Source: Pseudomonas graminis
GTDB lineage: Bacteria; Pseudomonadota; Gammaproteobacteria; Pseudomonadales; Pseudomonadaceae
Direction of reading: 5' to 3'
DNA length: 64,000 nucleotides
NCBI RefSeq assembly: GCF_013201545.1
Contig: NZ_CP053746.1
Span: forward strand, 3,424,501-3,488,500
The number at the start of each line of letters is the position of its first letter. The first letter of the stretch is position 1. A program made the translations under genes and the position numbers. This document shows positions 27,880 through 36,669 of this stretch, piece after piece. Below the pieces are notes generated by a model. It did not search any database, was not told where the DNA came from, and saw nothing but the letters and a program-made list of their open reading frames with translations.

Positions 27880-28319
27880 GCTTGGGACGCCATGCGCGTA
27901 ATTTGCAGACCGAGGCGGCCCTCGACGCTGACCAGTTCACCTTCGGCGACGACGCGATCGCCGTGGCACAGGGTGGCGAAACCGGGCGTGACGCCGTTGA
28001 CGGGTAATACGGTGCCGGCAGCGATGCGGCGCAGGTCGCCGAGGGTCAGTTCGAGGCTGCCGCAGCGCAGGGTCAGGGCCAGCGTCAGTTGACCGAGGGA
28101 ATCGAGGGAGGCCTGGGATTCGGACGGTTGAGGCTCGTATGGCTCGTCCGCGTAGCCATCGGAGGCGGTTTCAGCCTGCCACTCGTTTTCGGTGGCGTGG
28201 TGCTCGGCGTCGTCAAAAGCTTCCCGGCTGAAGCCGGTCCCACCGTTTAAAACGTGTTCGGTCGACTCCTCGTCGGCAAGATCCTCGATCTCGTCTTCGT
28301 ACAATTCTTCATTGACCAT
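27876..28319 (-). CDS. hrcQb: HrcQb, C-terminal half of the split C-ring protein (SctQ)
   Basis: P. syringae-type systems encode the SctQ C-ring protein as two genes. The 147-aa HrcQb ends in the SpoA domain ([20 protein letters not shown] ... [12 protein letters not shown]), the part that forms the tight dimer. The N-terminal ~75 residues are acidic and low-complexity. Residues 26-34 (GGTGFSREA) are encoded by an intact REP element at 28219-28243, an insertion that kept the frame. I chose the ATG at 28319; the frame continues upstream inside hrcQa. Confidence 0.93.
   Translation of the reverse strand: MVNEELYEDEIEDLADEESTEHVLNGGTGFSREAFDDAEHHATENEWQAETASDGYADEPYEPQPSESQASLDSLGQLTLALTLRCGSLELTLGDLRRIAAGTVLPVNGVTPGFATLCHGDRVVAEGELVSVEGRLGLQITRMASQA
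28219..28243 (-). repeat. REP element inside hrcQb coding sequence
   Basis: On the coding strand it reads GGGACCGGCTTCAGCCGGGA plus AG, the consensus of the family found in the intergenic gaps. It is translated as GTGFSREA. Confidence 0.92.
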
Positions 28320-29211
28320 GTCCCAAGTCTTCCTCGTGGCTGAACCGTACATACAGCTGCTCGGCGCGGCTGTCCGTCTGCACTGCCCATTGCCGACCCG
28401 CCAGTTGCAGGCGCCCGCCGCCTTCCTCGTCGAAATGACACAGCGACGGCAGCAGCACGTCCCCCGGTTGCAGCGACGCCAACTGATCGAGGCTCAACGA
28501 CAGCTCGCCCAACACCAGCGGCTGTCGGATGGGCCAGTCTTGCGCGACGTTCTGCCGGTGCGGCTGCCAGTGGTGGCTGCCGAGCAGTTGCAGCATCACC
28601 CGCGCATCGGCGCAGAGCTGTGCGTGCAACACCTGCGAACCCAATCGCAGTTGCAGTCGGCAGGTCATTGGCGCGTCATTCGGGCTTTCGCCATCAATGG
28701 ACAGCGCAGTGATATCGCTGAGTGGCCGCAAGGGGCAAAGCAGTTCCGCCAGTTCTGTACTCAGGCGTTGATTCACCAACTGCCAGTACCACGGCTGATG
28801 GTCGCCGCCGAGGGTGACGGGTAGTTCGCCCAGCAGACTGAGCACCGCTTCGGCGTCGCTCAGGGCGAAGGGGCCGATGGCGCTGTCGAACCAGGTCAGC
28901 GATGACGCGCTCCTGGATGAAGCCGGTGCTGCCGAGGGCGCGCGGTCATCGCCGGGGATCAGTCTCAGGCTCAACTCGCCGCGCTGACTCTGGGCGGTGT
29001 AGCCGCAGCTCACGCCCGCGCCCAGTAGACGCGAGGCCTCGGCGACGTCGGCGCTGATTTCCCGCAGTGTCAGCGGACTGAATGACGGGTTCCCGGCTGA
29101 AGCCAGTCCTACAGGGTTCGGGCGGCTGGTGTTCAGGGGGTTCATGTTCAATCCACCCATGTCCACGTTGCTCACGTCCGAATTCACGTCCGAATTCATG
29201 TCCGAGTTCAT
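28309..29211 (-). CDS. hrcQa: HrcQa, N-terminal half of the split C-ring protein (SctQ)
   Basis: The 300-aa protein forms, with HrcQb, the cytoplasmic sorting platform. The C-terminal part has a SpoA-like end (LGELSLSLDQLASLQPGDVL). The N-terminus is unusual: NSD repeats (MNSDMNSDVNSDVSNVD), then residues 33-41 (PVGLASAGN) encoded by a REP at 29090-29112. P. syringae HrcQa is nearer 240 aa, so this extra N-terminus may account for the difference. The ATG at 29211 is firm: GAGGAGGG precedes it and the hrpP stop is 4 bases upstream. Confidence 0.92.
   Translation of the reverse strand: MNSDMNSDVNSDVSNVDMGGLNMNPLNTSRPNPVGLASAGNPSFSPLTLREISADVAEASRLLGAGVSCGYTAQSQRGELSLRLIPGDDRAPSAAPASSRSASSLTWFDSAIGPFALSDAEAVLSLLGELPVTLGGDHQPWYWQLVNQRLSTELAELLCPLRPLSDITALSIDGESPNDAPMTCRLQLRLGSQVLHAQLCADARVMLQLLGSHHWQPHRQNVAQDWPIRQPLVLGELSLSLDQLASLQPGDVLLPSLCHFDEEGGGRLQLAGRQWAVQTDSRAEQLYVRFSHEEDLGHGQ
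29090..29112 (-). repeat. REP element inside hrcQa coding sequence
   Basis: On the coding strand the element reads GTAGGACTGGCTTCAGCCGG plus GAA, one change from the family consensus. It has the same orientation as the copy in hrcQb but is read in a different frame (VGLASAGN). Confidence 0.9.
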
Positions 29212-29214
29212 TGC

Positions 29215-29769
29215 CTATCCCTCCTCGTGCAACGACAGATCAACGTCACAGCCCAGCGCCTGCTCCAGCGCGCTTTCGCAGTTGCGTTGGTGGGGCTGCA
29301 AGCGTTTCAGCACGCCACGTCGGGCGAAGCCCAGTTCGATGCTCCACTGGTTGTCGCGCTTGTTGGCGTTGACCTGCACCTTGCCCAGATTGGGCATCAG
29401 CAAGGTCAGGCTCAACGGGCCGTCCGGTTGCTGGGGCAGGCGTTGCGCGAGTTCGTCGATCAATTGCGTCGGCACGCCTTCAGTGGGAAACAACGTGCTG
29501 AAGCTGCTGCCGGCGAAACCCGACTTGCTCTGCTCTTCCGTCACCGGCGGCACCAACAGCTGGGAAAAAAACATCCCGTCCGCACTCAACGACGCAGGCG
29601 AAGCGGACTCATCGCACAGCCGACGCAGGCGCTCGGTATCGGCGCGACGCACAGTGGCCGGCGGCTGGCGCGTTTCACCCGGGGACGCGGGAGAGGGCGA
29701 GGGCGTCCGGGACGGTTCAGCGCGCGGTTGCGGCTGTGGGCGAGGCGTATGTTGCACCGGGCTGTTCAT
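29215..29769 (-). CDS. hrpP: HrpP, substrate-specificity/length-control protein (SctP)
   Basis: The 184-aa protein is proline- and arginine-rich in its first ~60 residues and globular after that (LSLTLLMPNLGKVQVNANKR). This is the layout of SctP proteins, which cooperate with HrcU to switch from pilus to effector export. It lies between hrpO and hrcQa, and its start overlaps the hrpO stop by 4 bases. I found no hrp box of its own. Confidence 0.88.
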   Translation of the reverse strand: MNSPVQHTPRPQPQPRAEPSRTPSPSPASPGETRQPPATVRRADTERLRRLCDESASPASLSADGMFFSQLLVPPVTEEQSKSGFAGSSFSTLFPTEGVPTQLIDELAQRLPQQPDGPLSLTLLMPNLGKVQVNANKRDNQWSIELGFARRGVLKRLQPHQRNCESALEQALGCDVDLSLHEEG

Positions 29770-30221
29770 GACGATTCACCTTGTTCGTTGAGGGCCTCGG
29801 CCAGACAGGCGAGTTTTTCCACGGCCCGTTGGGACGCTTTCGCCGCATCTTTCGCCTCGGCCAGACGCTGCTGTTGTTCCTCGATACCTATCTCTTGGCG
29901 GGCCATGTCCTGACGGATATAGGCGAGCCGGTCGAGCATGCGGTTTTCCTTCTCGTGCCAGCGCTCGAGGTCGTCCAGCGACATCGCTTTGTTGACGTGG
30001 GCGCTGCTCAGCACCTGGCGGCGTTCGCGCTGGTTATGGCGTTCCTGGGTGTAGGAATCGCGAGTCTGTTGCAGGTGTTCGTGCAGGTGCTCCAGGGTTT
30101 TTTGCGCCTGCCGTTGCGCCCGTTCGGCGCTGGCCTGGCGATGCTGGCGCAAAGGCGTGAGCACGCTGATGACCTGCTCCATGGCGAGGGTTTGCGGATC
30201 GACTTCAAGCTCTTCTTCCAC
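29766..30221 (-). CDS. hrpO: HrpO, ATPase stalk protein (SctO)
   Basis: The 151-aa protein is almost entirely a charged coiled coil (AERAQRQAQKTLEHLHEHLQ ... RQEIGIEEQQQRLAEAKDAA), like FliJ/YscO, the stalk that rotates in the ATPase hexamer. It starts with GTG 4 bases after hrcN. No other domain is visible. Confidence 0.9.
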   Translation of the reverse strand: MEEELEVDPQTLAMEQVISVLTPLRQHRQASAERAQRQAQKTLEHLHEHLQQTRDSYTQERHNQRERRQVLSSAHVNKAMSLDDLERWHEKENRMLDRLAYIRQDMARQEIGIEEQQQRLAEAKDAAKASQRAVEKLACLAEALNEQGESS

Positions 30222-30225
30222 GCGA

Positions 30226-31575
30226 CTACTCCGGCAGTTGCGAGGTGAGTTGCATCAGCGCCGCCAGGGTCTCTTCCAGCGGCACCGGCTCGCGCAGGTC
30301 TTGGCGCAGGAACGCGTTGATCGGCTCGTTCAGCCGCACGGCGCAGTCGGTGACCGGGTCGCTGCCGGGCTGGTATTCGCCCAGGCGCAGGAGCATTTCC
30401 ACCTGCTTGTACGCCGCCATCAACCGGCGCAACCGGTTGTTCGCCTGCTGGTGCTCGCGGCCGGTGACGTTGCTAATGATCCGGCTGATGCTGGCCTGCA
30501 CGTCGATGGCCGGGTAATGCCCGCGCTCGGCCAATTTACGCGACAGCACAATGTGGCCGTCGAGCAGCGAACGCACCTCGTCGGCGACCGGGTCGTTCAT
30601 CGAATCCTGTTCGATCAGCACGGTGTACAGCGCGGTGATCGAGCCTTTCTCGCTCATGCCGGCCCGTTCGACCAGGCGCGGCAGCAGGGTGTAGACCGAA
30701 GGCGGCAGGCCGCCGCGCCCGAGGGGTTCGCCGGCGGCAATGCCGATCTCGCGCTGGGCCCGGGCGAAACGGGTGAGGGAATCCAGCAGCAACAACACCT
30801 TCAAACCGCGCTCGCGGAAAGCCTCGGCGATGGCGGTGGCGGTAAAGGCCGCGCGGGCCCGCTCCATGCTGGAACGGTCCGATGTGGCGCAGACCAGTAC
30901 CGAACGCGCGCGCAAGGTAGCGTCCAGCTCGTGGTCGAGAAACTCGCGCAGCTCACGGCCCCGCTCGCCGATCAGGCCGAAGACGATCACGTCGCAGTCC
31001 ATGTTGCGCGCCAGCTCGGCCATCAGCGTGGTCTTGCCGCAACCGGCGCCGGCGAACAAGCCAACGCGCTGGCCTTCGCCGAGCAGAATCGCGCTGTCGA
31101 TGGCCCGCACGCCAGTGGGCAATGCTCTGCTGATCCGTGGGCGCTGGGTCGGCGGCAGGGCGTCGGCGATCACCGGCAGGGTCACGCGCCGATCACCGGG
31201 GCCGGCGAACGCGCCTTCTGAATCGCCCAGCAGCGGGCGACCGAAACCGTCGAGCACGCTGCCCAGCAAACGGTCATCGACGCCTATGCGGTGGGCCATG
31301 CCCAGGGGCCGAATGTGCGCACCCACCTGAATGCCGTCCGGGGTGCCGAGGGCACTGAGCAACGTACAATCCCGTGTGAAACCGACGATTTCCGCGAGCA
31401 TGGTGCTGCCATCGGATTTGCTCACTTCACACAGGTCACCGACCTTGGCTGCGGGGATCTGGCACTCCAGCAAGATGCCGCTGACGGCACTGACACGGCC
31501 GCTGACTTTCACCGCAGAAAAGCCCTTCAAGCGCTGAACGTGAGCGGATTTCCATTGATCCAGCGCCGCGTTCAC
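30226..31575 (-). CDS. hrcN: HrcN, secretion ATPase (SctN)
   Basis: HrcN strips effectors from chaperones and energises export. The 449-aa protein has Walker A GAGCGKTT (residues 176-183), Walker B VLLLLDSLTRFARAQRE and the type III ATPase pattern GGLPPSVYTLLPRLVERAG. It starts with GTG overlapping the hrpQ stop (GTGA). It is the best conserved protein of the cluster. Confidence 0.97.
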   Translation of the reverse strand: MNAALDQWKSAHVQRLKGFSAVKVSGRVSAVSGILLECQIPAAKVGDLCEVSKSDGSTMLAEIVGFTRDCTLLSALGTPDGIQVGAHIRPLGMAHRIGVDDRLLGSVLDGFGRPLLGDSEGAFAGPGDRRVTLPVIADALPPTQRPRISRALPTGVRAIDSAILLGEGQRVGLFAGAGCGKTTLMAELARNMDCDVIVFGLIGERGRELREFLDHELDATLRARSVLVCATSDRSSMERARAAFTATAIAEAFRERGLKVLLLLDSLTRFARAQREIGIAAGEPLGRGGLPPSVYTLLPRLVERAGMSEKGSITALYTVLIEQDSMNDPVADEVRSLLDGHIVLSRKLAERGHYPAIDVQASISRIISNVTGREHQQANNRLRRLMAAYKQVEMLLRLGEYQPGSDPVTDCAVRLNEPINAFLRQDLREPVPLEETLAALMQLTSQLPE

Positions 31576-32564
31576 CAGCTCACCTCGTAGTGGCGGTCGC
31601 CGTCGAACTGGATGCGGTTGTCATCGATGCGGGTCAGGCGCAGCCCGGCCAGTTCGTCGCCGACGTACAGCCGTCGACCGTCCGCCGTGACCAGGTGGGC
31701 GTGGGGCCCGGACATGATCTGCACGATGGTGAACGGCAGGCCACTGGTGCCGGCGGCGACGTTGTCGATCAACGCGACCGGCGTGTCATAGCGGTCTTTG
31801 AAACGCTGGAGCATGCGCTGATAAACCAGCTGCGACTCCGGTTTGAGATTGCCGCTCAACGCCAGGCCCTCAGGCGTCTGCTCCACGCTGACATCGCTCA
31901 GCAGTCGTTCGCTGAGCATGGTGTTGAGCTGGCGTTTGACGTCATCGACGCTGGCCAGCCGAATGCGCTTTTTGCCGGGTGCCTCAGTGGTTTTGGTCTT
32001 CTCGTTCGAAGGCCTGACTGGCTGATTGCCCTGCTGCGCAAGTTGCTGCGCCGGAGAGCTGATCGCCAGTTGCTCCGAAGCGGGCGCTGCGCTGCGGCTC
32101 AAGCTCCAGGCGCTGCCGGCAATGCCAAGCAACACGCCGATGACCACGCCGGTGGTGCGGTTGAAAAAGCGCGAGCGCGACTCGACTTTCTCCAGCGGCG
32201 CGCTGGCCGGCGCCTCGGCCTGCGCCGCCTGCTCGGCCCGCGCCTGAGGAATCACTGCAGGCAGCGAAGGCCAGGGGTCCTGCGCCGGAGACACGCACAG
32301 CCAGACCGAGCCCAACACAAACGCGGTGTTAGGAGTGAGCAGGGTGCTGGCGTGAAGATGCCCCTCGTCGTCAGCGATCTGGCCGTCGGCAGCGTTGAGC
32401 AGCCAGCCTTCGCCCTGGCGTTGCAGGCGACAGTGCAGCTGTTCGACGCCGGGATCGTGCAGCGCCAGATCCTGATCGGCGTCAGCGCCAATGCCCCATT
32501 GCTCACCCACCAGCGGCAGCGCGGCGCCTTGGTGCAGGCCGGTCAATACGCGTAATTCAAACAT
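31572..32564 (-). CDS. hrpQ: HrpQ, inner-membrane ring protein (SctD)
   Basis: The 330-aa protein has an N-terminal cytoplasmic FHA-like domain (residues ~1-95), one membrane helix (TTGVVIGVLLGIAGSAWSLS) and a periplasmic part built of ring-forming modules. This is the SctD layout, the outer of the two inner-membrane rings. I chose the ATG at 32564 (MFELRVLTG), since the longer frame adds only six residues. It follows hrcV by 18 bases. Confidence 0.9.
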   Translation of the reverse strand: MFELRVLTGLHQGAALPLVGEQWGIGADADQDLALHDPGVEQLHCRLQRQGEGWLLNAADGQIADDEGHLHASTLLTPNTAFVLGSVWLCVSPAQDPWPSLPAVIPQARAEQAAQAEAPASAPLEKVESRSRFFNRTTGVVIGVLLGIAGSAWSLSRSAAPASEQLAISSPAQQLAQQGNQPVRPSNEKTKTTEAPGKKRIRLASVDDVKRQLNTMLSERLLSDVSVEQTPEGLALSGNLKPESQLVYQRMLQRFKDRYDTPVALIDNVAAGTSGLPFTIVQIMSGPHAHLVTADGRRLYVGDELAGLRLTRIDDNRIQFDGDRHYEVSW

Positions 32565-32582
32565 GTGACGCTCTCCAGGCAC

Positions 32583-34718
32583 TCAAGCGGCGTACTCGTT
32601 ATCCAGCGCGTGCGGATCGTCTTCGTGGTCGCTCTCGAAGTCGTCTTCCAGGTCGAAGCGCCCCAGCACCTTGACCTGCGCGGCATTGCTGATTTCGGCA
32701 AACGACAGCACCGGCACGTGATAGAACTCCTCCTGCAGCAAGGTCCGCAGCGGGCTGCGCAAATCCTGAGCGACCAGCAACACCGCGCGCTGGGGGGTGC
32801 GCAGGGGAAAGGCGATATGCAGTTGCTGCACCAGCAACTGGCTGGTTTCGTTGTCCAGCGCGAAGAAGGTTTCGGTCTGGGTCTGGCGCAGGCCGTCGCG
32901 CAGAATGCCTTCGCTTTCTGGCGTCAGTACCCAGACCAGCAGGCCCTCGGGGCCGCAATACTGGTGGTAGATCTGCGACTTCAGGGCGATGCGCACGTAG
33001 TCGGCGAGCACCGTGACCTCGCGCTCGTGCTGACCGTGCTCGATGAGGGTTTCGGCGATCACGCGGATCGCCCGCAGCGGCACGCATTCCGATGCCAGCC
33101 GTTGCAGCACCGCCGAGAAGCGCGCCAGCGGCAGCACCCGCTGCATTTCCTGGGCAAGCTCCGGCTGCTCCGACTCCAGCCAGCCGAGAATCGCCTTGGT
33201 TTCCTGCAGGCCGATGAACTGCGGCCCGCACGATTGCAGCGCGCGTTCCATGCGCTCGATGATCAGCGTGGTCGCGTCGATGCGCTCGATGTGGGCTTCC
33301 TGCAATTGCGGGGCGTCGGTCGGCAGCCACAGCCACTGACCTTCCTCGCGCTCCAGGCTGCCGTACACCGCCGATTCCAGCGAGGCCGACTCCGGGGAGC
33401 CTTCTACAGAACGTGCGTCGACCGCGACGTGGGTCTGGCTGAGCGTGGCCCGGAGCAGCGGCACTTCGTAGACCGAAAAGCGAAACTCGTCCGGCGGCAG
33501 CAGCTCGCTGGTTTCGATGATGAAGGAGGGCAGGGTCAGGCCGTATTGCACCACCAGCCGATTGCGCCGCTGACGGATTTCGCTGACCAGCGCCTCGATC
33601 TGCGCGGGGTTCTGGCTGGGGTGAAAATGCAACACGAACTGGCGGCTGGGGGAGAAGGTGCGCAGGTCTTCGCGGCCGTTCATTTCCGGCGCAACGGCCA
33701 CGGCCTGGGCCTGCTCGGCCTTGGGCTTGGCGCGGTGCAGCTGGAGCAGGCCGCCGACCCCGCAGATGATCGAGATGACCACGAATACTGCCGTCGGCAT
33801 GCCCGGCAGCGCGGCAAATCCCAGCATGGCCACCGCGGCAATGATCCACGCCTTGGGCTGGCTGGTGATCTGCTCGGCAATCTCCCGGCCTATGTTGGCT
33901 TCGACGCCGTTCTCGCCGCTGGGCACGCGGGTGATGATCATGCCGCAAGTGACCGAAATCAGCAGCGCCGGGATCTGTGCGATCAGGCCGTCGCCGATGG
34001 TCAGCACGGTGTAGACCTGCAAGGCGTCGCCGGCGGTCATGTTGTGCTGCACCACGCCGATGGCGATGCCGCCGATCATGTTGATCGCGACGATGATCAG
34101 GCTGGCGATGGCGTCGCCGTTGACGAACTTCATGGCCCCGTCCATGGCGCCGAACAGCTGACTTTCCTTGCCCAGTTCGGCACGTCGTTTGCGCGCTTCG
34201 TGGACGCTGATCAGGTTGGCGCGCAGGTCACTGTCGATGGACATCTGCTTGCCCGGCATGGCGTCGAGGGTGAACCGCGCGCCCACTTCCGCCACCCGCT
34301 CCGAACCTTTGGTGATCACCAGAAAGTTGACCACGGTGAGGATCAGGAAGATCACCAGGCCCACCGCCAGGTTGCCGCCGACCACGAACTGGCCGAACGC
34401 CTCGACGATGTGCCCGGCGTCCTGGTTGAGCAGGATCAGGCGGGTGGTGGAGATCGACAGCGCCAGTCGAAACATCGTCGTCAGCAGCAGCACCGCCGGA
34501 AACGTCGAGAACGCCAACGGGCGCGGCAGGTGCATCGCCAGCATGATCAACAGGCACGAGATGCAGATGTTGATGGCGATCAGCACGTCCACCAGACCCG
34601 TCGGCAGCGGCGTGATCATCATGAACACAATCGCGATGACCACGAACGCACCGACGATTTCCGAGCGGCGCATGGCGGCGTGCGCGATCGCATTGAGCAG
34701 GTTAATGACACGATCCAT
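32583..34718 (-). CDS. hrcV: HrcV, export-gate protein (SctV)
   Basis: HrcV forms the nonameric cytoplasmic ring that receives substrates. The 711-aa protein has about eight membrane segments in its first ~330 residues, with FHIPEP-family stretches such as LLTTMFRLALSISTTRLILL, RVAEVGARFTLDAMPGKQMS and DGAMKFVNGDAIASLII, then a large cytoplasmic domain. The ATG at 34718 overlaps the hrpJ stop (ATGA). The frame stays open further upstream inside hrpJ without family sequence. Confidence 0.97.
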   Translation of the reverse strand: MDRVINLLNAIAHAAMRRSEIVGAFVVIAIVFMMITPLPTGLVDVLIAINICISCLLIMLAMHLPRPLAFSTFPAVLLLTTMFRLALSISTTRLILLNQDAGHIVEAFGQFVVGGNLAVGLVIFLILTVVNFLVITKGSERVAEVGARFTLDAMPGKQMSIDSDLRANLISVHEARKRRAELGKESQLFGAMDGAMKFVNGDAIASLIIVAINMIGGIAIGVVQHNMTAGDALQVYTVLTIGDGLIAQIPALLISVTCGMIITRVPSGENGVEANIGREIAEQITSQPKAWIIAAVAMLGFAALPGMPTAVFVVISIICGVGGLLQLHRAKPKAEQAQAVAVAPEMNGREDLRTFSPSRQFVLHFHPSQNPAQIEALVSEIRQRRNRLVVQYGLTLPSFIIETSELLPPDEFRFSVYEVPLLRATLSQTHVAVDARSVEGSPESASLESAVYGSLEREEGQWLWLPTDAPQLQEAHIERIDATTLIIERMERALQSCGPQFIGLQETKAILGWLESEQPELAQEMQRVLPLARFSAVLQRLASECVPLRAIRVIAETLIEHGQHEREVTVLADYVRIALKSQIYHQYCGPEGLLVWVLTPESEGILRDGLRQTQTETFFALDNETSQLLVQQLHIAFPLRTPQRAVLLVAQDLRSPLRTLLQEEFYHVPVLSFAEISNAAQVKVLGRFDLEDDFESDHEDDPHALDNEYAA

Positions 34719-35827
34719 CAGGCGAGGCCCCCCTGGAGCTGGTTCTGTTCCTGCCGAGTCAGTTCGGCCATGAGAATGAGCAGGTTGCCCAAGGCGTTCT
34801 GGCGGCTTTTCAGGTCGCGCCAAAGCAGAATCGGCAGCTGTTGCAGCATGGGCCGCAGCCCGTTGAGAAACGCCAGTTGATGCTTGAGCTGAGTGCCGCC
34901 GATGTGTTGCGTCAGTTGCAGGGTTTCGCCCAGGCTCATGCCCTTGCCCGACAGCGCCAGCAGGTGTTTGAGAAAGGCCGCTGCGTCCACTTGCAGCCCC
35001 GGGTTCTTGTTGCGCATGCGGCCCAGTAGATGTTCGCAACTGCGCAGCAGGGTGGTGACGTGCCGCGCGGTGTTCAGGCCATGCATCAGGGTGCGCAGTT
35101 GCGCCGGCGAGGTGGACGGCGTGAGGGAGGAAAGATCGTCGGCGAGGGCGCTGCGCATGTCCCGCAGGTTCAACTCGAATTCACCGGGTTCTTCCTGCTC
35201 GTTGATCAGCGCGTCAATCAGCCCGGTGATGTTCTGCTGCCCGGCCACCGCCACGCTGTAAAGATTGCGCAGGGCGCCGCGCCGCTTTTCCGAGGTCGGC
35301 CGGGAAAACGCCTTGGCGCTGTTGATGCCGGCGCGGGTGCGTTTGCCGTATTGGCGACGCAACTGTTTGAGCTGCTGGCTCAGTACCACGTGCTCGCCCA
35401 TTTGACCGTCGGCCTGGGCCTGTTTTCTCGCCGCTTGCAGCATCACGTGGGCCCTGGCCGGGTCGCCGTCGGTGTAGCTCAGAATCTGCGCCAGACTCGA
35501 GGCGTTCTGCTTTTGCAGCTGTTTGCGCAGGTTGCGCGCGGCATCGTCGAGGCCTTTGTCCTGGCTGCCCATCAACAGCTGATACAGCTCGCCCAGTTTC
35601 ACCGCCCGCGACTGCAGCGCGTTGCCGCTGGCCAGCAGCTCCCGCTGGCTGAGGCTGCGGCTCTGCTGAACCAACGCCGAGGCGAACCGCGCGACCTGTT
35701 GCGGCGAAGTGCCGTTGACGTTCGGCGCATTGGCATGCAGCGGCGCGGGCGCAGGCGCCTGCATCTTTGCCGGCGCGATCGCGGGGGGTTGCAATGCCTG
35801 TGGGGCAATCGGGGCGGCGATCTTCAT
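34718..35827 (-). CDS. hrpJ: HrpJ, gatekeeper protein (SctW/YopN-MxiC family)
   Basis: HrpJ controls when harpins and translocators leave and is itself secreted in P. syringae. The 369-aa protein has a Pro/Ala-rich N-terminal ~45 residues, typical of a secretion signal, and a helical remainder (QQVARFASALVQQSRSLSQR ... HILGGTQ-type helices near the end). I chose the ATG at 35827 (MKIAAPIAP), below the hrp box. It leads the 12-gene operon down to hrcU. Confidence 0.9.
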   Translation of the reverse strand: MKIAAPIAPQALQPPAIAPAKMQAPAPAPLHANAPNVNGTSPQQVARFASALVQQSRSLSQRELLASGNALQSRAVKLGELYQLLMGSQDKGLDDAARNLRKQLQKQNASSLAQILSYTDGDPARAHVMLQAARKQAQADGQMGEHVVLSQQLKQLRRQYGKRTRAGINSAKAFSRPTSEKRRGALRNLYSVAVAGQQNITGLIDALINEQEEPGEFELNLRDMRSALADDLSSLTPSTSPAQLRTLMHGLNTARHVTTLLRSCEHLLGRMRNKNPGLQVDAAAFLKHLLALSGKGMSLGETLQLTQHIGGTQLKHQLAFLNGLRPMLQQLPILLWRDLKSRQNALGNLLILMAELTRQEQNQLQGGLA

Positions 35828-35871
35828 AAGTCGGCTCTGGATAGCTCGGTTCGGGGCCTGGTCATGGGCTC

Positions 35872-35900
35872 TGAGTGGAGCACGGCCGCAAAGCGGTTCC
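35872..35900 (-). promoter_or_regulatory. hrp box of the hrpJ operon
   Basis: On the minus strand GGAACC, a 16-base spacer and CCACTCA lie 44 bp before hrpJ. I found no second hrp box between here and hrcU, so this may serve all twelve genes. Confidence 0.92.
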
Positions 35901-35959
35901 ATCTATTTGCGGGCAGAAGGATCTGTGCCAAATCTCGTCGAAGAAACAGCGTGTTCGCG

Positions 35960-35971
35960 CAAAGTTTTGCA
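35960..35971. promoter_or_regulatory. Candidate HrpRS enhancer half-palindrome
   Basis: The near-palindrome GCAAAGTTTTGC lies about 65 bp upstream of the sigma54 promoter of hrpL, in the zone where HrpRS binds in P. syringae. The assignment is by position and symmetry only. Confidence 0.3.
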
Positions 35972-36006
35972 CGGCGCCGTTTAAGGTGGCTGTTTTAGTT
36001 GTTGAA

Positions 36007-36019
36007 TATCAATGAGTTA
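36007..36019 (+). promoter_or_regulatory. IHF binding site upstream of hrpL
   Basis: TATCAATGAGTTA fits the IHF consensus WATCAANNNNTTR at every fixed position. It sits 16 bp before the -24 element, where DNA bending would bring HrpRS to sigma54 polymerase. Confidence 0.75.
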
Positions 36020-36034
36020 GATTGTTTGTATGTG

Positions 36035-36050
36035 TGGCACGCATATCGCT
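36035..36050 (+). promoter_or_regulatory. Sigma54 (RpoN) promoter of hrpL
   Basis: TGGCACGCATATCGCT has the GG-N10-GC spacing and the strong TGGCAC -24 element. It lies 37 bp before the hrpL start and is the expected target of HrpR/HrpS. Confidence 0.9.
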
Positions 36051-36086
36051 ATAGGGCTATTACACTCAAAACAAGGAAGAGCCCTG

Positions 36087-36638
36087 ATGTTTTCCAACCT
36101 TGCGATTCTCGATATTGACTCCCCCGTGCGCCGTCCCGCCCAGGGGATACGTCACCTGACCAGTGATCAGATCAAGATGATTCGCGGCTTCATTCAGAAG
36201 CGGGTCATGAACCCGGAAGATGTCGACGACATTCTGCAAAGCACCTTTCTGGAAGCGCTGCGCAGCGAGCACAAGTTTCAGCACGCAAGCAAACCCCAGA
36301 CCTGGCTGTGCGGCATTGCGCTGAATCTGATCCGCAACCATTTCCGCAAGATGTACCGCCAGCCGTATCAGGAAAGCTGGGAAGACCATACCCATTCCGA
36401 ACCCGACAGCCATGGTGACATCGGCCACCAGGTCGACGGCCATCGTCAGCTGATGCAGGTCGTCAGGGCCATCGGCACGCTGCCGTCGAACATGCAGCGG
36501 GTGATCGAGGTGTCGCTGGAAATGGACGGCAATTATCAGGAAACCGCGTCGTCTCTTGGCGTGCCGATCGGCACCGTGCGCTCACGCCTGTCCCGGGCCC
36601 GGGAGCAACTCAAGCGGCAGATGGACCCGTTTGCCTGA
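36087..36638 (+). CDS. hrpL: HrpL, ECF sigma factor of the Hrp regulon
   Basis: HrpL directs RNA polymerase to hrp boxes. The 183-aa protein has sigma region 2 (QKRVMNPEDVDDILQSTFLE ... TWLCGIALNLIRNHFRK) and region 4 (GNYQETASSLGVPIGTVRSR). The ATG at 36087 has AAGGAAGA upstream. An in-frame ATG at 36030 precedes the sigma54 promoter and is excluded. It is transcribed divergently from hrpJ. Six hrp boxes in the window are its likely targets. Confidence 0.96.
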   Translation: MFSNLAILDIDSPVRRPAQGIRHLTSDQIKMIRGFIQKRVMNPEDVDDILQSTFLEALRSEHKFQHASKPQTWLCGIALNLIRNHFRKMYRQPYQESWEDHTHSEPDSHGDIGHQVDGHRQLMQVVRAIGTLPSNMQRVIEVSLEMDGNYQETASSLGVPIGTVRSRLSRAREQLKRQMDPFA

Positions 36639-36669
36639 GCGCTCAGTGGGACTGGCTGAACGCGAACCT

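Noticed and set aside
32565..34880. 771-codon open frame on the plus strand opposite hrcV
   Set aside because: It is the antisense shadow of hrcV. The translation is His/Arg/Gln-rich and low in hydrophobic order, with no family pattern.
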